Positions 26,184-35,141 of a stretch of DNA of 45,952 bases are shown here, in pieces. Origin of the DNA: an uncultured Colwellia sp. (GTDB lineage: Bacteria > Pseudomonadota > Gammaproteobacteria > Enterobacterales > Alteromonadaceae); contig CAJXQJ010000018.1 in assembly GCA_913058245.1 (NCBI GenBank), forward strand, positions 1 through 45,952, read 5' to 3'. Both the position numbers and the translations under genes were made by a program. Each line of letters begins with the position of its first letter. Positions within the stretch are counted from its first letter, which is position 1. Under the pieces are notes generated by a model, which was given only the letters and a program-made list of their open reading frames with translations, was not told where the DNA came from and searched no databases.

Positions 26184-27284
26184 TTACTCGTATTGCTCAG
26201 TTATCCAGTTTTGGTACGAGCCATTCATCACACTTTGCCACCATATTTCATTATTCAAATACCACTGAACGGTTTTTGCAATACCAGTATCGAAACTTTC
26301 TTTAGGTGTATAGTCAAGTTCATTATTTGTTTTGGCTGCATCAATTGCATAACGGCGATCATGACCAGGGCGGTCTTTTACATAGGTAATTAACGACTCG
26401 GTATTTTGCGCAATTGCCGCTTTTGCGGTTGGGAAACGTGCCACTAACTCCGAATTGTTAACAAACTCTTGTTCAACCAATTTAGAGATAGTTTTAACAA
26501 TATTAATATTGGCCCACTCATTATTACCACCAATGTTATAGTTTTCACCAATACGACCATTTTGAAGCACTAAATCAATACCATAAGCATGATCTTCAAC
26601 ATATAGCCAATCACGTATTTGCTGGCCATCACCGTAAATAGGTAAAGATTTATCATGCAATATATTCGTAATAACTAAAGGAATCAATTTTTCAGGGAAA
26701 TGAAAAGGCCCGTAATTATTTGAACAGTTGCTAGTAGTAACATTTAGTCCATAAGTATGATGATAAGCACGTACTAAATGATCACTCGCCGCTTTACTAG
26801 CAGAGTAAGGTGAATTTGGGGCATACGCAGTATCTTCTGTAAATGCCGGGTCGGTAGGCGATAAAGTACCATATACTTCATCAGTAGAAACATGATGAAA
26901 GCGATGTCCTTCTAGTACTGTGTCACCATCTAACCACACTTTTTTGGCGGCTTTAAGCAAACTATAAGTGCCCATAATATTCGTTTCAATAAACGCATCT
27001 GGCCCCGTAATTGAACGATCTACATGAGATTCAGCAGCAAAATGAACTAATGTGTCAATTGAATGCTCAACTAATAATTTTTCAACTAACGCTTGATCAC
27101 AAATATCGCCATGAATAAAAGTAAAGTTATCTTCGTCTTTAATACTATCTAAATTAGCAATATTACCTGCATAAGTTAGTGCGTCTAATACAACAATTTT
27201 ATCGGATTGATATTTATTCATCCAATAATGAACAAAATTGGCGCCGATAAAACCCGCACCACCAGTAATTAATAATTTTTTCAT
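26184..27284 (-). CDS. rfbB: dTDP-glucose 4,6-dehydratase
   Basis: Converts dTDP-glucose to dTDP-4-keto-6-deoxyglucose. NAD-binding GGAGFIG is at 8-14. The catalytic triplet T134-D135-E136 (VSTDEVYG) and Y160xxxK164 (SPYSASK) are intact, with HFAAESHVDRSI and NNYGPFHFPEKLIPL as in RmlB. The 366-residue length is normal. It is the last gene of the minus-strand polysaccharide locus, 26 bases after the SDR gene. With RmlA and RmlC it provides the precursor of L-rhamnose or a related 6-deoxyhexose. Confidence 0.96.
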   Translation of the reverse strand: MKKLLITGGAGFIGANFVHYWMNKYQSDKIVVLDALTYAGNIANLDSIKDEDNFTFIHGDICDQALVEKLLVEHSIDTLVHFAAESHVDRSITGPDAFIETNIMGTYSLLKAAKKVWLDGDTVLEGHRFHHVSTDEVYGTLSPTDPAFTEDTAYAPNSPYSASKAASDHLVRAYHHTYGLNVTTSNCSNNYGPFHFPEKLIPLVITNILHDKSLPIYGDGQQIRDWLYVEDHAYGIDLVLQNGRIGENYNIGGNNEWANINIVKTISKLVEQEFVNNSELVARFPTAKAAIAQNTESLITYVKDRPGHDRRYAIDAAKTNNELDYTPKESFDTGIAKTVQWYLNNEIWWQSVMNGSYQNWITEQYE

Positions 27285-27310
27285 ATGTGTACTTTTTATA
27301 ATTAACCTAA

Positions 27311-28120
27311 TTATGACAATTCTCGTTTAAATGATTCAATCATTTTTTCAAGTAGATTCTCAACTAAATGAGGCTCATAAGAGAATTCTTTTTGTATTTT
27401 AGAGATATCAGTAAGAGGGAATATATCTTCACAGTTGCTATCATGCCACTTTACAGAGCAATTGGATTTTGCTTTCAAAATACTGGCAATAGAAGCAGCA
27501 CTTACATTTTCCCCTGAGGCAAGGTTATAAATTACACTCTGACTATCTTTTGTAATTTTGAGCGTCATATCCACAACATCATCTACATGAACATAATCTT
27601 TAGAGTATTTAGGAGGTACATACATATTAACCTCACCCTTTATAACAGCATCTCTAACTATCGATGGTAAAAATAAAGGACTTTGCAAAGCGCTTCCATA
27701 AACATTTGATGGTCTTACTATTCGATAATTAACCCCCGATGCCTCGAGATATGATTCTGCAGTCAATTTTGAAAGATTAAATAACTTACGATTATCTGTA
27801 GGAGTAATATTGAGTGAATCATTCTCTTTTGAACCTTCAGCGCCCATATATACTCGAGTTGAAGAAACATATGTTATCCGATCAAAACATGCTTTAGATA
27901 CAATTTCTGTCAAAATAAATAAATGAGAATTCAAAACATCATCAGGACGAGAACAATCTCCTACTCCTAAGCAAAAAACGATATCTCCCATATCTTCATC
28001 TAAAGGTATATTCTGCCAATCCCCTCTAACAGAATTATAGCCATATTTGCTAGCGGCGTTCATTATTGCACTACCTATAAAGCCACCGCCACCGAAAACT
28101 GTTAACTTTTTCTTACTCAT
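27311..28120 (-). CDS. NAD(P)-dependent SDR epimerase/reductase with Tyr-to-Phe at the active site
   Basis: A 269-residue extended short-chain dehydrogenase/reductase. The nucleotide-binding motif is FGGGGFIGSA (9-18). S86/S87/T88 occupy the catalytic serine/threonine position. At the YxxxK position the sequence is F114-N-L-S-K118 with a TTT codon, so the usual catalytic tyrosine is missing. The domain continues with RPSNVYG and KDYVHVDDVVDM. It sits between rmlC and rmlB where rmlD would be expected. No RmlD homologue is in the window, so it may be the 4-ketoreductase that finishes the dTDP-6-deoxyhexose. The Phe could mean reduced activity, use of another acid or a different reaction. Confidence 0.8.
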   Translation of the reverse strand: MSKKKLTVFGGGGFIGSAIMNAASKYGYNSVRGDWQNIPLDEDMGDIVFCLGVGDCSRPDDVLNSHLFILTEIVSKACFDRITYVSSTRVYMGAEGSKENDSLNITPTDNRKLFNLSKLTAESYLEASGVNYRIVRPSNVYGSALQSPLFLPSIVRDAVIKGEVNMYVPPKYSKDYVHVDDVVDMTLKITKDSQSVIYNLASGENVSAASIASILKAKSNCSVKWHDSNCEDIFPLTDISKIQKEFSYEPHLVENLLEKMIESFKRELS

Positions 28121-28145
28121 AATAATCCTAAAAATAAAAGTTCAC

Positions 28146-28697
28146 TTAAACATTAAAAAAAGGAGCATCTTGAAATCGGAACGCTTCATTGTCCTTTTCT
28201 GATAAAATGGGGTTAGCATTTCCCATTAAAGGCCAATCAATTGCTAAATCAAGATCATTCCAAAGTAAGGAAACTTCGTATTGTGGAGAGTAGTAGTCAG
28301 TGCATTTATATACAAACTCTGCTGATTCACTCATAACATAAAAGCCATGAGCAAACCCTTCAGGTACCCATAATTGACGCTTATTTTCTCCCGAAAGTAT
28401 AACACCAACATGCTGGCCAAAAGATGGTGAATTCTTACGCATATCAACTGCGACATCATAAACCATACCTGAAGTTACACGAACTAACTTACCTTGTGGA
28501 TTTTTGGTTTGGTAATGTAAGCCACGTAAGATTCCGTGGCTTGATTTACTATGATTGTCTTGTAAAAAAGGTTTTGATGAACAATGTTCAATAAACTCAT
28601 CTGCACGAAAGGTTTCCATAAAGAAACCACGTTCATCACCAAAAACAGTCGGCTCAATGATCTTCACTTCAGGTATTGCTGTATCAATATAGTTCAT
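28146..28697 (-). CDS. rfbC: dTDP-4-dehydrorhamnose 3,5-epimerase
   Basis: Cupin-fold epimerase acting on dTDP-4-keto-6-deoxyglucose at C3 and C5. Characteristic stretches are FGDERGFFMETF at 20-31, QDNHSKSSHGILRGLHYQ with the catalytic histidine, VYDVAVDMRKNSPSFG, and WVPEGFAHGFYV. The 183-residue length is standard. The start overlaps the rfbA stop as TAATG. Its presence together with rfbA and rfbB argues for an L-configured sugar (rhamnose or a 6-deoxytalose type) instead of a D-sugar such as fucose or quinovose derivatives. Confidence 0.95.
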   Translation of the reverse strand: MNYIDTAIPEVKIIEPTVFGDERGFFMETFRADEFIEHCSSKPFLQDNHSKSSHGILRGLHYQTKNPQGKLVRVTSGMVYDVAVDMRKNSPSFGQHVGVILSGENKRQLWVPEGFAHGFYVMSESAEFVYKCTDYYSPQYEVSLLWNDLDLAIDWPLMGNANPILSEKDNEAFRFQDAPFFNV

Positions 28698-29575
28698 TAA
28701 AAAACTCGATCTGAAATGAGATTCAATAAATATTCACCGTAACCACTTTTACGTAATGGTTCAGCAATTTCCCGTAGTTTATCAGCAGTTAACCAACCAC
28801 TTCTAAAGGCAACCTCTTCCGGGCAATTAACTTTTAACCCTTGTCGCTTGTCAATAGTTGCAATAAATTGTGCTGCTGTTAATAAGTCATCGTGAGTTCC
28901 TGTGTCAAGCCATGCGGTTCCACGTCCCATAATTTCAACCTTCAGCTCATTAAGCTTGAGATATTGTTCAATAACATCTGTTATCTCCAATTCACCGCGA
29001 GCAGATGGTTGTACGTTTTTAGCAAATTCAACAACCCTACTGTCAAAAAAGTATAAACCGGGTACAGCGTAATTAGACTTAGGTTCTACAGGTTTTTCTT
29101 CTATCGATACAGCTGTCCCACCTTCATCAAATTCGACAACACCATAAGAACAAGGATTTGCAACATGATAGCCAAATATCGTACCGCCACTTTCCTGAGC
29201 ACATGCACTTTTAAGTGATTTTACCAAGTCATGGCCATAAAACATGTTATCACCTAGCACTAAAGCCGCAGGCGAGCCAGATAGAAAGTCTTCAGCCAAT
29301 AAAAATGCTTGAGCAAGACCATCAGGGCTAGGTTGTACTTTAAATGAGATAGAGATACCAAAATTACTACCATCACCCAATAGACTTTCAAAACGAGATA
29401 TCTCATCTGGCGTTGAAATAATAAGAATTTCTCTAATTCCTGCCTGCATTAAAGTCGCAAGCGGATAATAAATCATTGGCTTATCATAAACAGGCATTAA
29501 TTGCTTGCTAACGACCTTTGTTAAAGGGTACAAGCGAGTTCCGCTACCGCCGGCTAAAATAATTCCTTTTCTCAT
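28697..29575 (-). CDS. rfbA: Glucose-1-phosphate thymidylyltransferase
   Basis: Makes dTDP-glucose from dTTP and glucose 1-phosphate. It begins [20 protein letters not shown], the usual RmlA N-terminus, with [27 protein letters not shown] and [18 protein letters not shown] following. The ATG at 29575 gives 292 residues. An ATG 11 codons upstream would add a non-homologous segment; GAGAG sits 5 bases before the chosen ATG. The next gene upstream on the minus strand is the unrecognised protein at 29635. Confidence 0.95.
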   Translation of the reverse strand: MRKGIILAGGSGTRLYPLTKVVSKQLMPVYDKPMIYYPLATLMQAGIREILIISTPDEISRFESLLGDGSNFGISISFKVQPSPDGLAQAFLLAEDFLSGSPAALVLGDNMFYGHDLVKSLKSACAQESGGTIFGYHVANPCSYGVVEFDEGGTAVSIEEKPVEPKSNYAVPGLYFFDSRVVEFAKNVQPSARGELEITDVIEQYLKLNELKVEIMGRGTAWLDTGTHDDLLTAAQFIATIDKRQGLKVNCPEEVAFRSGWLTADKLREIAEPLRKSGYGEYLLNLISDRVF

Positions 29576-29634
29576 AATTCTCTCAATTGTTGTTTTCTTC
29601 AGACGCATTGATCTACCATATACTCAAAGTAAAT

Positions 29635-30471
29635 TTATGTTGTCGTTTGCTCTAGTGCTTTAATATTATTTTCAATATTAACTTTCTTTGAACTACCAAA
29701 AAGAACGCCTGATAAAGACGGTACAGTCGATAGAACTTCCTTTAATTCACTTTCTTTTCCGCCACTAAATAATGACATTGCAATAGTTTCTCTATCACTA
29801 TATTTAGAAATACATTTCTGTACCTCTGATTTGGAAGGATTGGTCCTAAAGCCATTTTTATTATAATTAAAAATCAATCCACAATCTGTATAACCACTCC
29901 CCCATAAGCTTTCAGCCATTAAGGGAAAGTTCATTGTATAAAATATTGGTTTGCACTTAAGTCTATCTTTAACTACTCGATAAAAGCTGTGCAAGAGATC
30001 TGCACGATTCAATCCTAATACGAAATCAGCGGCTACATTTAAAAGACCAACTGATTTAACATATTTCATCGGTATTCCTTCAAGCTCTGAACGAACGAGG
30101 AGGTGAAAAATATTATCATACTTTCCAAATAACCCTGTTCCACCCGCGCGTATAAGGTTTAATACGCCAAATTGCCCTACCTTTTGGGTCAATGTGCCAA
30201 TAAGCCCTTTTTCAAGTAGTAATTCATTAACTCTATGCGCATATGGCAATGCTGGATGAAGATTGAAAGGACACTCTGATATGACAAGGTTAATAGCATC
30301 AATAGTCTTTTTATTTACCGTGAAACAAAAATCACGTATGCCAGCATCCCAAGCATCTCTAAGCGTAATTGCAATATCTTCTACGCTTTCATATTTCGAT
30401 AAATAATCGAGCCCTTTACCCTCAGAATGATTTACACCAATGAATTGGTTGTCTCCGAAATAAGCTTTCAT
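29635..30471 (-). CDS. unrecognised protein, probable TIM-barrel
   Basis: A 278-residue soluble protein that I cannot assign to a named family. The start (YFGDNQFIGVNHSEGKG) and alternation of hydrophobic strands with helices (DIAITLRDAWDAGIRDFCFTV; KPIFYTMNFPLMAESL; CGLIFNYNKNGF) suggest an alpha/beta barrel. The end (SGVLFGSSKKVNIENNIKAL) resembles the phosphate- or cofactor-binding end of aldo/keto-reductase-like barrels. No signal peptide or transmembrane helix is seen. Its start overlaps the stop of the Gfo/Idh/MocA oxidoreductase gene by 4 bases (ATGA), implying translational coupling and a shared pathway, probably modification of a sugar or acyl precursor. It could be a sugar isomerase, aldolase or reductase; none is supported by a motif. 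Confidence 0.8.
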   Translation of the reverse strand: MKAYFGDNQFIGVNHSEGKGLDYLSKYESVEDIAITLRDAWDAGIRDFCFTVNKKTIDAINLVISECPFNLHPALPYAHRVNELLLEKGLIGTLTQKVGQFGVLNLIRAGGTGLFGKYDNIFHLLVRSELEGIPMKYVKSVGLLNVAADFVLGLNRADLLHSFYRVVKDRLKCKPIFYTMNFPLMAESLWGSGYTDCGLIFNYNKNGFRTNPSKSEVQKCISKYSDRETIAMSLFSGGKESELKEVLSTVPSLSGVLFGSSKKVNIENNIKALEQTTT

Positions 30472-31457
30472 AATTTTGCCTCGTAAAGCTCTGAAATTAT
30501 AACGTCACACTTTACAGCATCTGCAACATCTAAGTATTCAAATCTGCAATTAGAAGTGCTATTAATGAATGTATCCATTTGACTTTGAAATTCTTCACCA
30601 CGCAAATAATAAGTAACATCAGTATCCAAATCTTTAATAGAATACCGCTCATCATGTGTGCCTTTGATAGTTATTGCCTGACCATCAGTAGTGATAATGT
30701 TATCTTCGGTATGAACCTCAACTGTTAAGCCCGCTTTTCTAACCGTTTTATCAGCCCAATTACAATAAATTTCTGTTTCCGAATACACTGATTCCTCATA
30801 GTGTAGTTTCGCAGTAAACCGATCTATTACTCCTGATTGAAAGAGTTCATCTTTGGAAACACAAGTAACAGAACTTGGTTGTCCGAAAAGAAACATCCCG
30901 AGATCAATTGCGTGACATCCGTAATCATAAAGACATCCTGACCCCTTACCCGTACTTCTCCACGTTTTGGGGCTGTCAGAGTTTACAACATTACCGACCA
31001 TTCTTATACTGCACCTTACGGGTTTCCCGTACTCACCAGAGTTAACAAACTCTTTTAATTTCAGATAAATAGGGTGATGTCGATAAACATAACCACAGGT
31101 AAACTGAACACAGTTGTCTTGTGCTAACTTTAAAAGGGACTCGCTGTGTTTTGGGTCTAGAGTAAGTGGTTTCTCAAGAAAAACATGTTTTTTCTTCTTC
31201 AAGAAATCTTTCGACAAATTGTAGTGAACATTCGGAGGAGTCAAAATAAAAACAGCATCGAATTGTATGTTATTCAGACTTTCAATCGATTTATATACAG
31301 GTACCTTAAGTAATCTTTTCATCACAAAACGCATGAAAAAATTGGGCTCGACTACTCCGACCAACTCCGTTCTAGCATGTGTAATTATATGAGGTATGTG
31401 TGATAAAGCAATGCGCCCTGCTCCTACCACAATACAATTTAAAATATTTTCTTTCAT
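30468..31457 (-). CDS. Gfo/Idh/MocA-family oxidoreductase
   Basis: A 329-residue NAD(P)-dependent sugar oxidoreductase. The N-terminal Rossmann motif is VGAGRIA at 11-17. The family EKP motif is at 95-97 (FLEKPLT), and YDYGCHAIDLG near 176-186 carries the catalytic aspartate/histidine of the group. The C-terminal alpha/beta domain holds the substrate site. Members in polysaccharide loci oxidise or reduce nucleotide sugars, often at C3 before transamination. No aminotransferase is in the window, so the product is unknown. It is coupled to the next gene by a 4-base overlap. A 400-base gap lies upstream, where its promoter may be. Confidence 0.88.
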   Translation of the reverse strand: MKENILNCIVVGAGRIALSHIPHIITHARTELVGVVEPNFFMRFVMKRLLKVPVYKSIESLNNIQFDAVFILTPPNVHYNLSKDFLKKKKHVFLEKPLTLDPKHSESLLKLAQDNCVQFTCGYVYRHHPIYLKLKEFVNSGEYGKPVRCSIRMVGNVVNSDSPKTWRSTGKGSGCLYDYGCHAIDLGMFLFGQPSSVTCVSKDELFQSGVIDRFTAKLHYEESVYSETEIYCNWADKTVRKAGLTVEVHTEDNIITTDGQAITIKGTHDERYSIKDLDTDVTYYLRGEEFQSQMDTFINSTSNCRFEYLDVADAVKCDVIISELYEAKL

Positions 31458-31857
31458 TTATATGGACTCTTAAAACTAAGGAATGAACTAGCAATTGGAA
31501 TAGTATGAGCTATCTACTGGCTAGAATGAAAAATGAAACGAAAACAAATGAAGTCGTTATTCTTTATGAACATCCTGTCACTTCGAACTATGTCAATTAA
31601 GTTTAAAGTTACGTATCACTGCATTTAACTATATCCAAATTGAAACACTACGAGTATTCGGGTAATGCTCCTATTTATTAAAGCTATTTTATAATATTTT
31701 AACGACCTGAATCAATGTCTTTACTCACATTCTATATTTTGATTAAAGCGATTGCTTTAAGTTGTGCGCCCTTTTTTAGTTGTAGAATAAGCTTAATAAG
31801 AAATTAGTTTTGTTTTCTTCATAATTATGATATTTGACAGTAAAATCTATAATTCAT
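31458..31857. other. gene-free gap in the polysaccharide locus
   Basis: No open frame of substance in either strand. It contains a perfect TTGACA on the minus strand (complement of 31591-31596) without a good -10 box at standard spacing. It also has a small hairpin TTAAAGC-GATT-GCTTTAA near 31743-31760. Position between wzy and the oxidoreductase gene fits a promoter region or recombination junction. Confidence 0.6.
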
Positions 31858-33036
31858 TTACTCCTTTCTCTTCACTAATAACGTCAAACCACTAAAAATA
31901 AATAGTAGAAAAAATGGAGTAAACACTAAAGCCTCTGTGAACAAAGAAATAAAAACCACTAACGCCACTAGAAACCTATCATCTAATAACTTCTGTTTGA
32001 ATAGTCCGAATATAAAAATTAAAGCTAAAGGTGTACCCATACTGTAAAAAAGCATCACTATTCCATTGGTATTGTCTCTATTTTTAATACGTTCACCATT
32101 AAATAATGTGTCTCTATACCCTAATTTTTCTGCGGCAACATAATAGTTTTCGTATTTAAACCCAACCCCTAAAAGTGGGTTTGCAACGGCAACATTGAAA
32201 CCAGTAATGGTGTCATATTGCCTTGCTAAAAAAGATCCTTTTGATTCACCATGCATTTTTTCATTGATATTGTCCCAAGCTAAAAACACAAAACCAAGTA
32301 ACAATACCGTTGCGATTAGAAGTCTTGCAAAACGTTTTAGTAAATTCCCATTATTTATATAGTATCTCATAAAATACCAGCCAAGTATCATTGCTAAAAC
32401 AAGTACCCCCGTTGATGACTTGGTCAACAGTATTGCAATAATCGCAAGATATGTGTTCAACTTATTTTTATAAACAAAAAGTGAAAGATAAAGAAATAGA
32501 TTCAAATAAAGTTGAAATACACCCGGTTCAAAAAAAAAGCCATTTGGTCTTATCAGAGCACCATTATCAATAATTATGTGATAATTAAACACACCTAAGA
32601 AGGTATAAAAACTTGCGCTATCAGTAGTAATATTGATAAATAAAAAGTTCAGAAAAGTAGCAATTAAAACGGTTAAAATCGCTTGTAAAGGCATAAATTT
32701 TAGTAAAAAATACAGATCATGTTTAAAATTAGAAAGCGAACTTTTTAGATATATATCAAGTACTAGTAAAGCCGCAAAAAAATTTGCGAAACGAATAGCT
32801 AACGATGATAAATCATATCCATAAGGGTGAAAAATCGAAATGATAAAAAGTAGCGAGAGCAATAAAATGAATGGTACTGTTGCTAGTTTAAGAGAAAACC
32901 GCCCTTTAAAATATATAAAATAACAAAAAACAACCACTCCCAAAATAAACAGTCGTGGAAATAATAAATTCCCCCCACTGATAAGAATAGTCAAAAATAG
33001 CATCAATCTTCTTGTAAATGTTAAACTTATAGTCAC
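31858..33036 (-). CDS. wzy: probable Wzy-type polysaccharide polymerase
   Basis: A 392-residue integral membrane protein with about 10-12 hydrophobic helices and a polar loop between about residues 265 and 325 (MHGESKGSFLARQYDTITGFNVAVANPLLGVGFKYEN). This large extracytoplasmic loop with the 'NPLLGVGF' element is characteristic of O-antigen polymerases and ligases. Sequence conservation in the family is very low, so identification rests on topology, that element and the presence of Wzx nearby. It would polymerise repeat units at the periplasmic face of the inner membrane. An O-antigen ligase is the main alternative. Confidence 0.75.
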   Translation of the reverse strand: MTISLTFTRRLMLFLTILISGGNLLFPRLFILGVVVFCYFIYFKGRFSLKLATVPFILLLSLLFIISIFHPYGYDLSSLAIRFANFFAALLVLDIYLKSSLSNFKHDLYFLLKFMPLQAILTVLIATFLNFLFINITTDSASFYTFLGVFNYHIIIDNGALIRPNGFFFEPGVFQLYLNLFLYLSLFVYKNKLNTYLAIIAILLTKSSTGVLVLAMILGWYFMRYYINNGNLLKRFARLLIATVLLLGFVFLAWDNINEKMHGESKGSFLARQYDTITGFNVAVANPLLGVGFKYENYYVAAEKLGYRDTLFNGERIKNRDNTNGIVMLFYSMGTPLALIFIFGLFKQKLLDDRFLVALVVFISLFTEALVFTPFFLLFIFSGLTLLVKRKE

Positions 33037-33102
33037 TTAATTATCTTATTAATTTTTTTGTAATATGTTTTCAATTATTTTATAGAAGTTACTAAATGAA
33101 AT

Positions 33103-33762
33103 TCAAATGTCACTAGAAATATCTACATCTTGATTTTCTATAAATTTTTCAACATTATAAAGTAGATGGCCATTATTTGATATTTTACATTTGTCCCAGT
33201 CCCACCACTGAATTTTCAGCAACTGCTCTATTGTACTTTTATTGAATCTGAATGAGATGTGTTTAGCTGGTATGCCTCCTACTATAGAATAAGGTGCAAC
33301 ATCCTTTGTTACAACGGCACCAGCGGCAATAACTGCTCCATCGCCTACAATTACACCACGTAGTATCACTGCATTTAATCCAATCCATACATCATGACCT
33401 ATTTTAGGTGCTTCCTTTTGTGGCTCTTCTATGGCTTTACCCACAAATCCATATTCAGGAGAGCAAGCAACAGGGCTCGTTGTAAGCCAATTATAATTAT
33501 GATCGGATACACCAATGATTACTCCTCGCGCGATGGAGCAGTACTTACCAATAATAGCATCTTCCACATAAGCATTTGGCCCACTTATATAAGAATAGTC
33601 ACCTAAATCAACCCTTATTACTTGTGACTTTCTATTAATGCGAGCTTTAGTTCCTAATTTACTTCTAGGAGAGAGCTCATAACAATGATTTGAAACACCA
33701 TCAACATAATTTCTTACCAACCAATAAAGAAACAAAACACACTTTTTGAATATCGCTTTCAT
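33103..33762 (-). CDS. CatB-like hexapeptide acyltransferase
   Basis: A 219-residue left-handed beta-helix acyltransferase. Hexapeptide-type repeats are seen in IIGKYCSIARGVIIG, KIGHDVWIGLNAVILRGVIVGDGAVIAAGAVVTKDV. The loop with GVSDHNYNWL carries the likely catalytic histidine, and the C-terminal end has the IQWWDWDKCKI element of the xenobiotic-acetyltransferase/CatB branch. In a polysaccharide locus it most likely O- or N-acetylates a sugar. The N-terminus has a basic amphipathic stretch without a cleavable signal. It lies between wzy and wzx. Confidence 0.85.
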   Translation of the reverse strand: MKAIFKKCVLFLYWLVRNYVDGVSNHCYELSPRSKLGTKARINRKSQVIRVDLGDYSYISGPNAYVEDAIIGKYCSIARGVIIGVSDHNYNWLTTSPVACSPEYGFVGKAIEEPQKEAPKIGHDVWIGLNAVILRGVIVGDGAVIAAGAVVTKDVAPYSIVGGIPAKHISFRFNKSTIEQLLKIQWWDWDKCKISNNGHLLYNVEKFIENQDVDISSDI

Positions 33763-33848
33763 TTACATACCAAATAATAAAAATATAAAATAGACCGTAT
33801 TACTTATCTTGATTACATTTCAATCAAACTGAAAAAGAGATTTACAGA

Positions 33849-35141
33849 TTATAAAAATGCCTTTCTCATTGAAGAACTTAAGTAAACACTAAAAACTATT
33901 AGAAACCTTATAAAAAAATAGAAATCAAATAAATATACAGCATGGATTAACTGAAACTCATATATAGCAATGGCATAGGCACCTGCCAAAACATATAAGA
34001 CAAGGCTTATAACATCGCTCCAGAAAATTGGTTTTAACTTGACTGTACTATTCAAAAAAACAGCGACAGGGTCTGCTAAGCTTCTAAAAATAAGACCAGG
34101 CAATGAAATAATAACTAAATCAACATAAGGAAGATGAGCTTCAAAAGCTAACTTGACCATTGGAGCTAAAAAAAAGTAAATAGTTATTGAGGCAATTAAA
34201 CAATACAACATAACCACATAAAAATGAGTGCTAACAATCTTGTTCATTGACACCAAATCGTTAGTAGCAAAGCTCTTCGCTGCACGAGGAAAGAAAAGAT
34301 TCATAATAGAGGTTGGCACCAATACCCACAGGGCTACAATCATAAAATAGAGATAAGCATGTCCTAAAGCTTCGGTACTGATAAACATACTAATACCCCA
34401 ACGTTCAACTTGAATGTACAGTAAGAAAAACAGTCCAGATAGAAATGGAATAAATCCAAAACGTAAAATATAGTGAATTATTTTGAATTTGAACTCAAAT
34501 TTAGTTGGTCTCGACTCTTTATTCTTAAGGAGCACCAAACATATAAAAAGTACAGGCTGAATCGCTAAAGATAAAATGGCTCCGAAGACTCCATAATAAA
34601 AAACAAGAAAAACTGAAGCAAACCCAAATACCGAAGATATTAAATTAATTTTATTTAAATAATGATAATTTCGCCTTGCTATTAAATAATTAGTTAACCA
34701 TATACTTAACATACTGGAAATTGACAAAAAAATAACAAGAAGTAAATAATCAATTATGGCTGACAACTCAAATTTATAACTTAATAATGTAAAAACTAAT
34801 AAAAGTATAGTTAGCACAAGCATATATGAAAAAACGGTATTAATAGTTCGTTGTACAATTCTTCCGTTATCTTTAACAGCAACAACTCTATATCCGCCGT
34901 TAATAAGTCCTATTTGCAAGAAGCCAACAAGCATAGCAGCCGTTTGCAAAATGGTTATCAGCCCCAACTGTTCGAAATCTAACGTTTTCATAAAAACAAA
35001 GGATCGTAAAAACCCCAAAAAAGCTACAATTATATTAATAGCTATAAAGCTAACAGAGTGCTTATTCTTTGAAATTTTTTCAAATGTATTTAAAAGCATG
35101 AGCTTAATACTGTTCACATTCGGCTCTATTTTATTAATCAC
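33849..35141 (-). CDS. wzx: Wzx-type polysaccharide flippase
   Basis: A 430-residue membrane protein with about 12 hydrophobic helices and no extended soluble domain, as expected for the MOP/PST exporter superfamily. N-terminal features typical of flippases are FLGFLRSFVFMKTLDFEQLGLITILQ and GLINGGYRV. It would move lipid-linked repeat units across the inner membrane. Its start overlaps the stop of the upstream gene by 8 bases. Substrate specificity cannot be read from sequence. Confidence 0.85.
   Translation of the reverse strand: MINKIEPNVNSIKLMLLNTFEKISKNKHSVSFIAINIIVAFLGFLRSFVFMKTLDFEQLGLITILQTAAMLVGFLQIGLINGGYRVVAVKDNGRIVQRTINTVFSYMLVLTILLLVFTLLSYKFELSAIIDYLLLVIFLSISSMLSIWLTNYLIARRNYHYLNKINLISSVFGFASVFLVFYYGVFGAILSLAIQPVLFICLVLLKNKESRPTKFEFKFKIIHYILRFGFIPFLSGLFFLLYIQVERWGISMFISTEALGHAYLYFMIVALWVLVPTSIMNLFFPRAAKSFATNDLVSMNKIVSTHFYVVMLYCLIASITIYFFLAPMVKLAFEAHLPYVDLVIISLPGLIFRSLADPVAVFLNSTVKLKPIFWSDVISLVLYVLAGAYAIAIYEFQLIHAVYLFDFYFFIRFLIVFSVYLSSSMRKAFL

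Noticed and set aside
27311..28120. Calling the SDR gene rmlD.
   Set aside because: Sequence is of the generic epimerase/reductase type and the catalytic tyrosine is Phe, so rmlD is not supported.
29541..29553. GGCGGTAGCGG on the minus strand, close to the RfaH ops element.
   Set aside because: It encodes the invariant GGSGT motif of RfbA, so protein constraint explains it.
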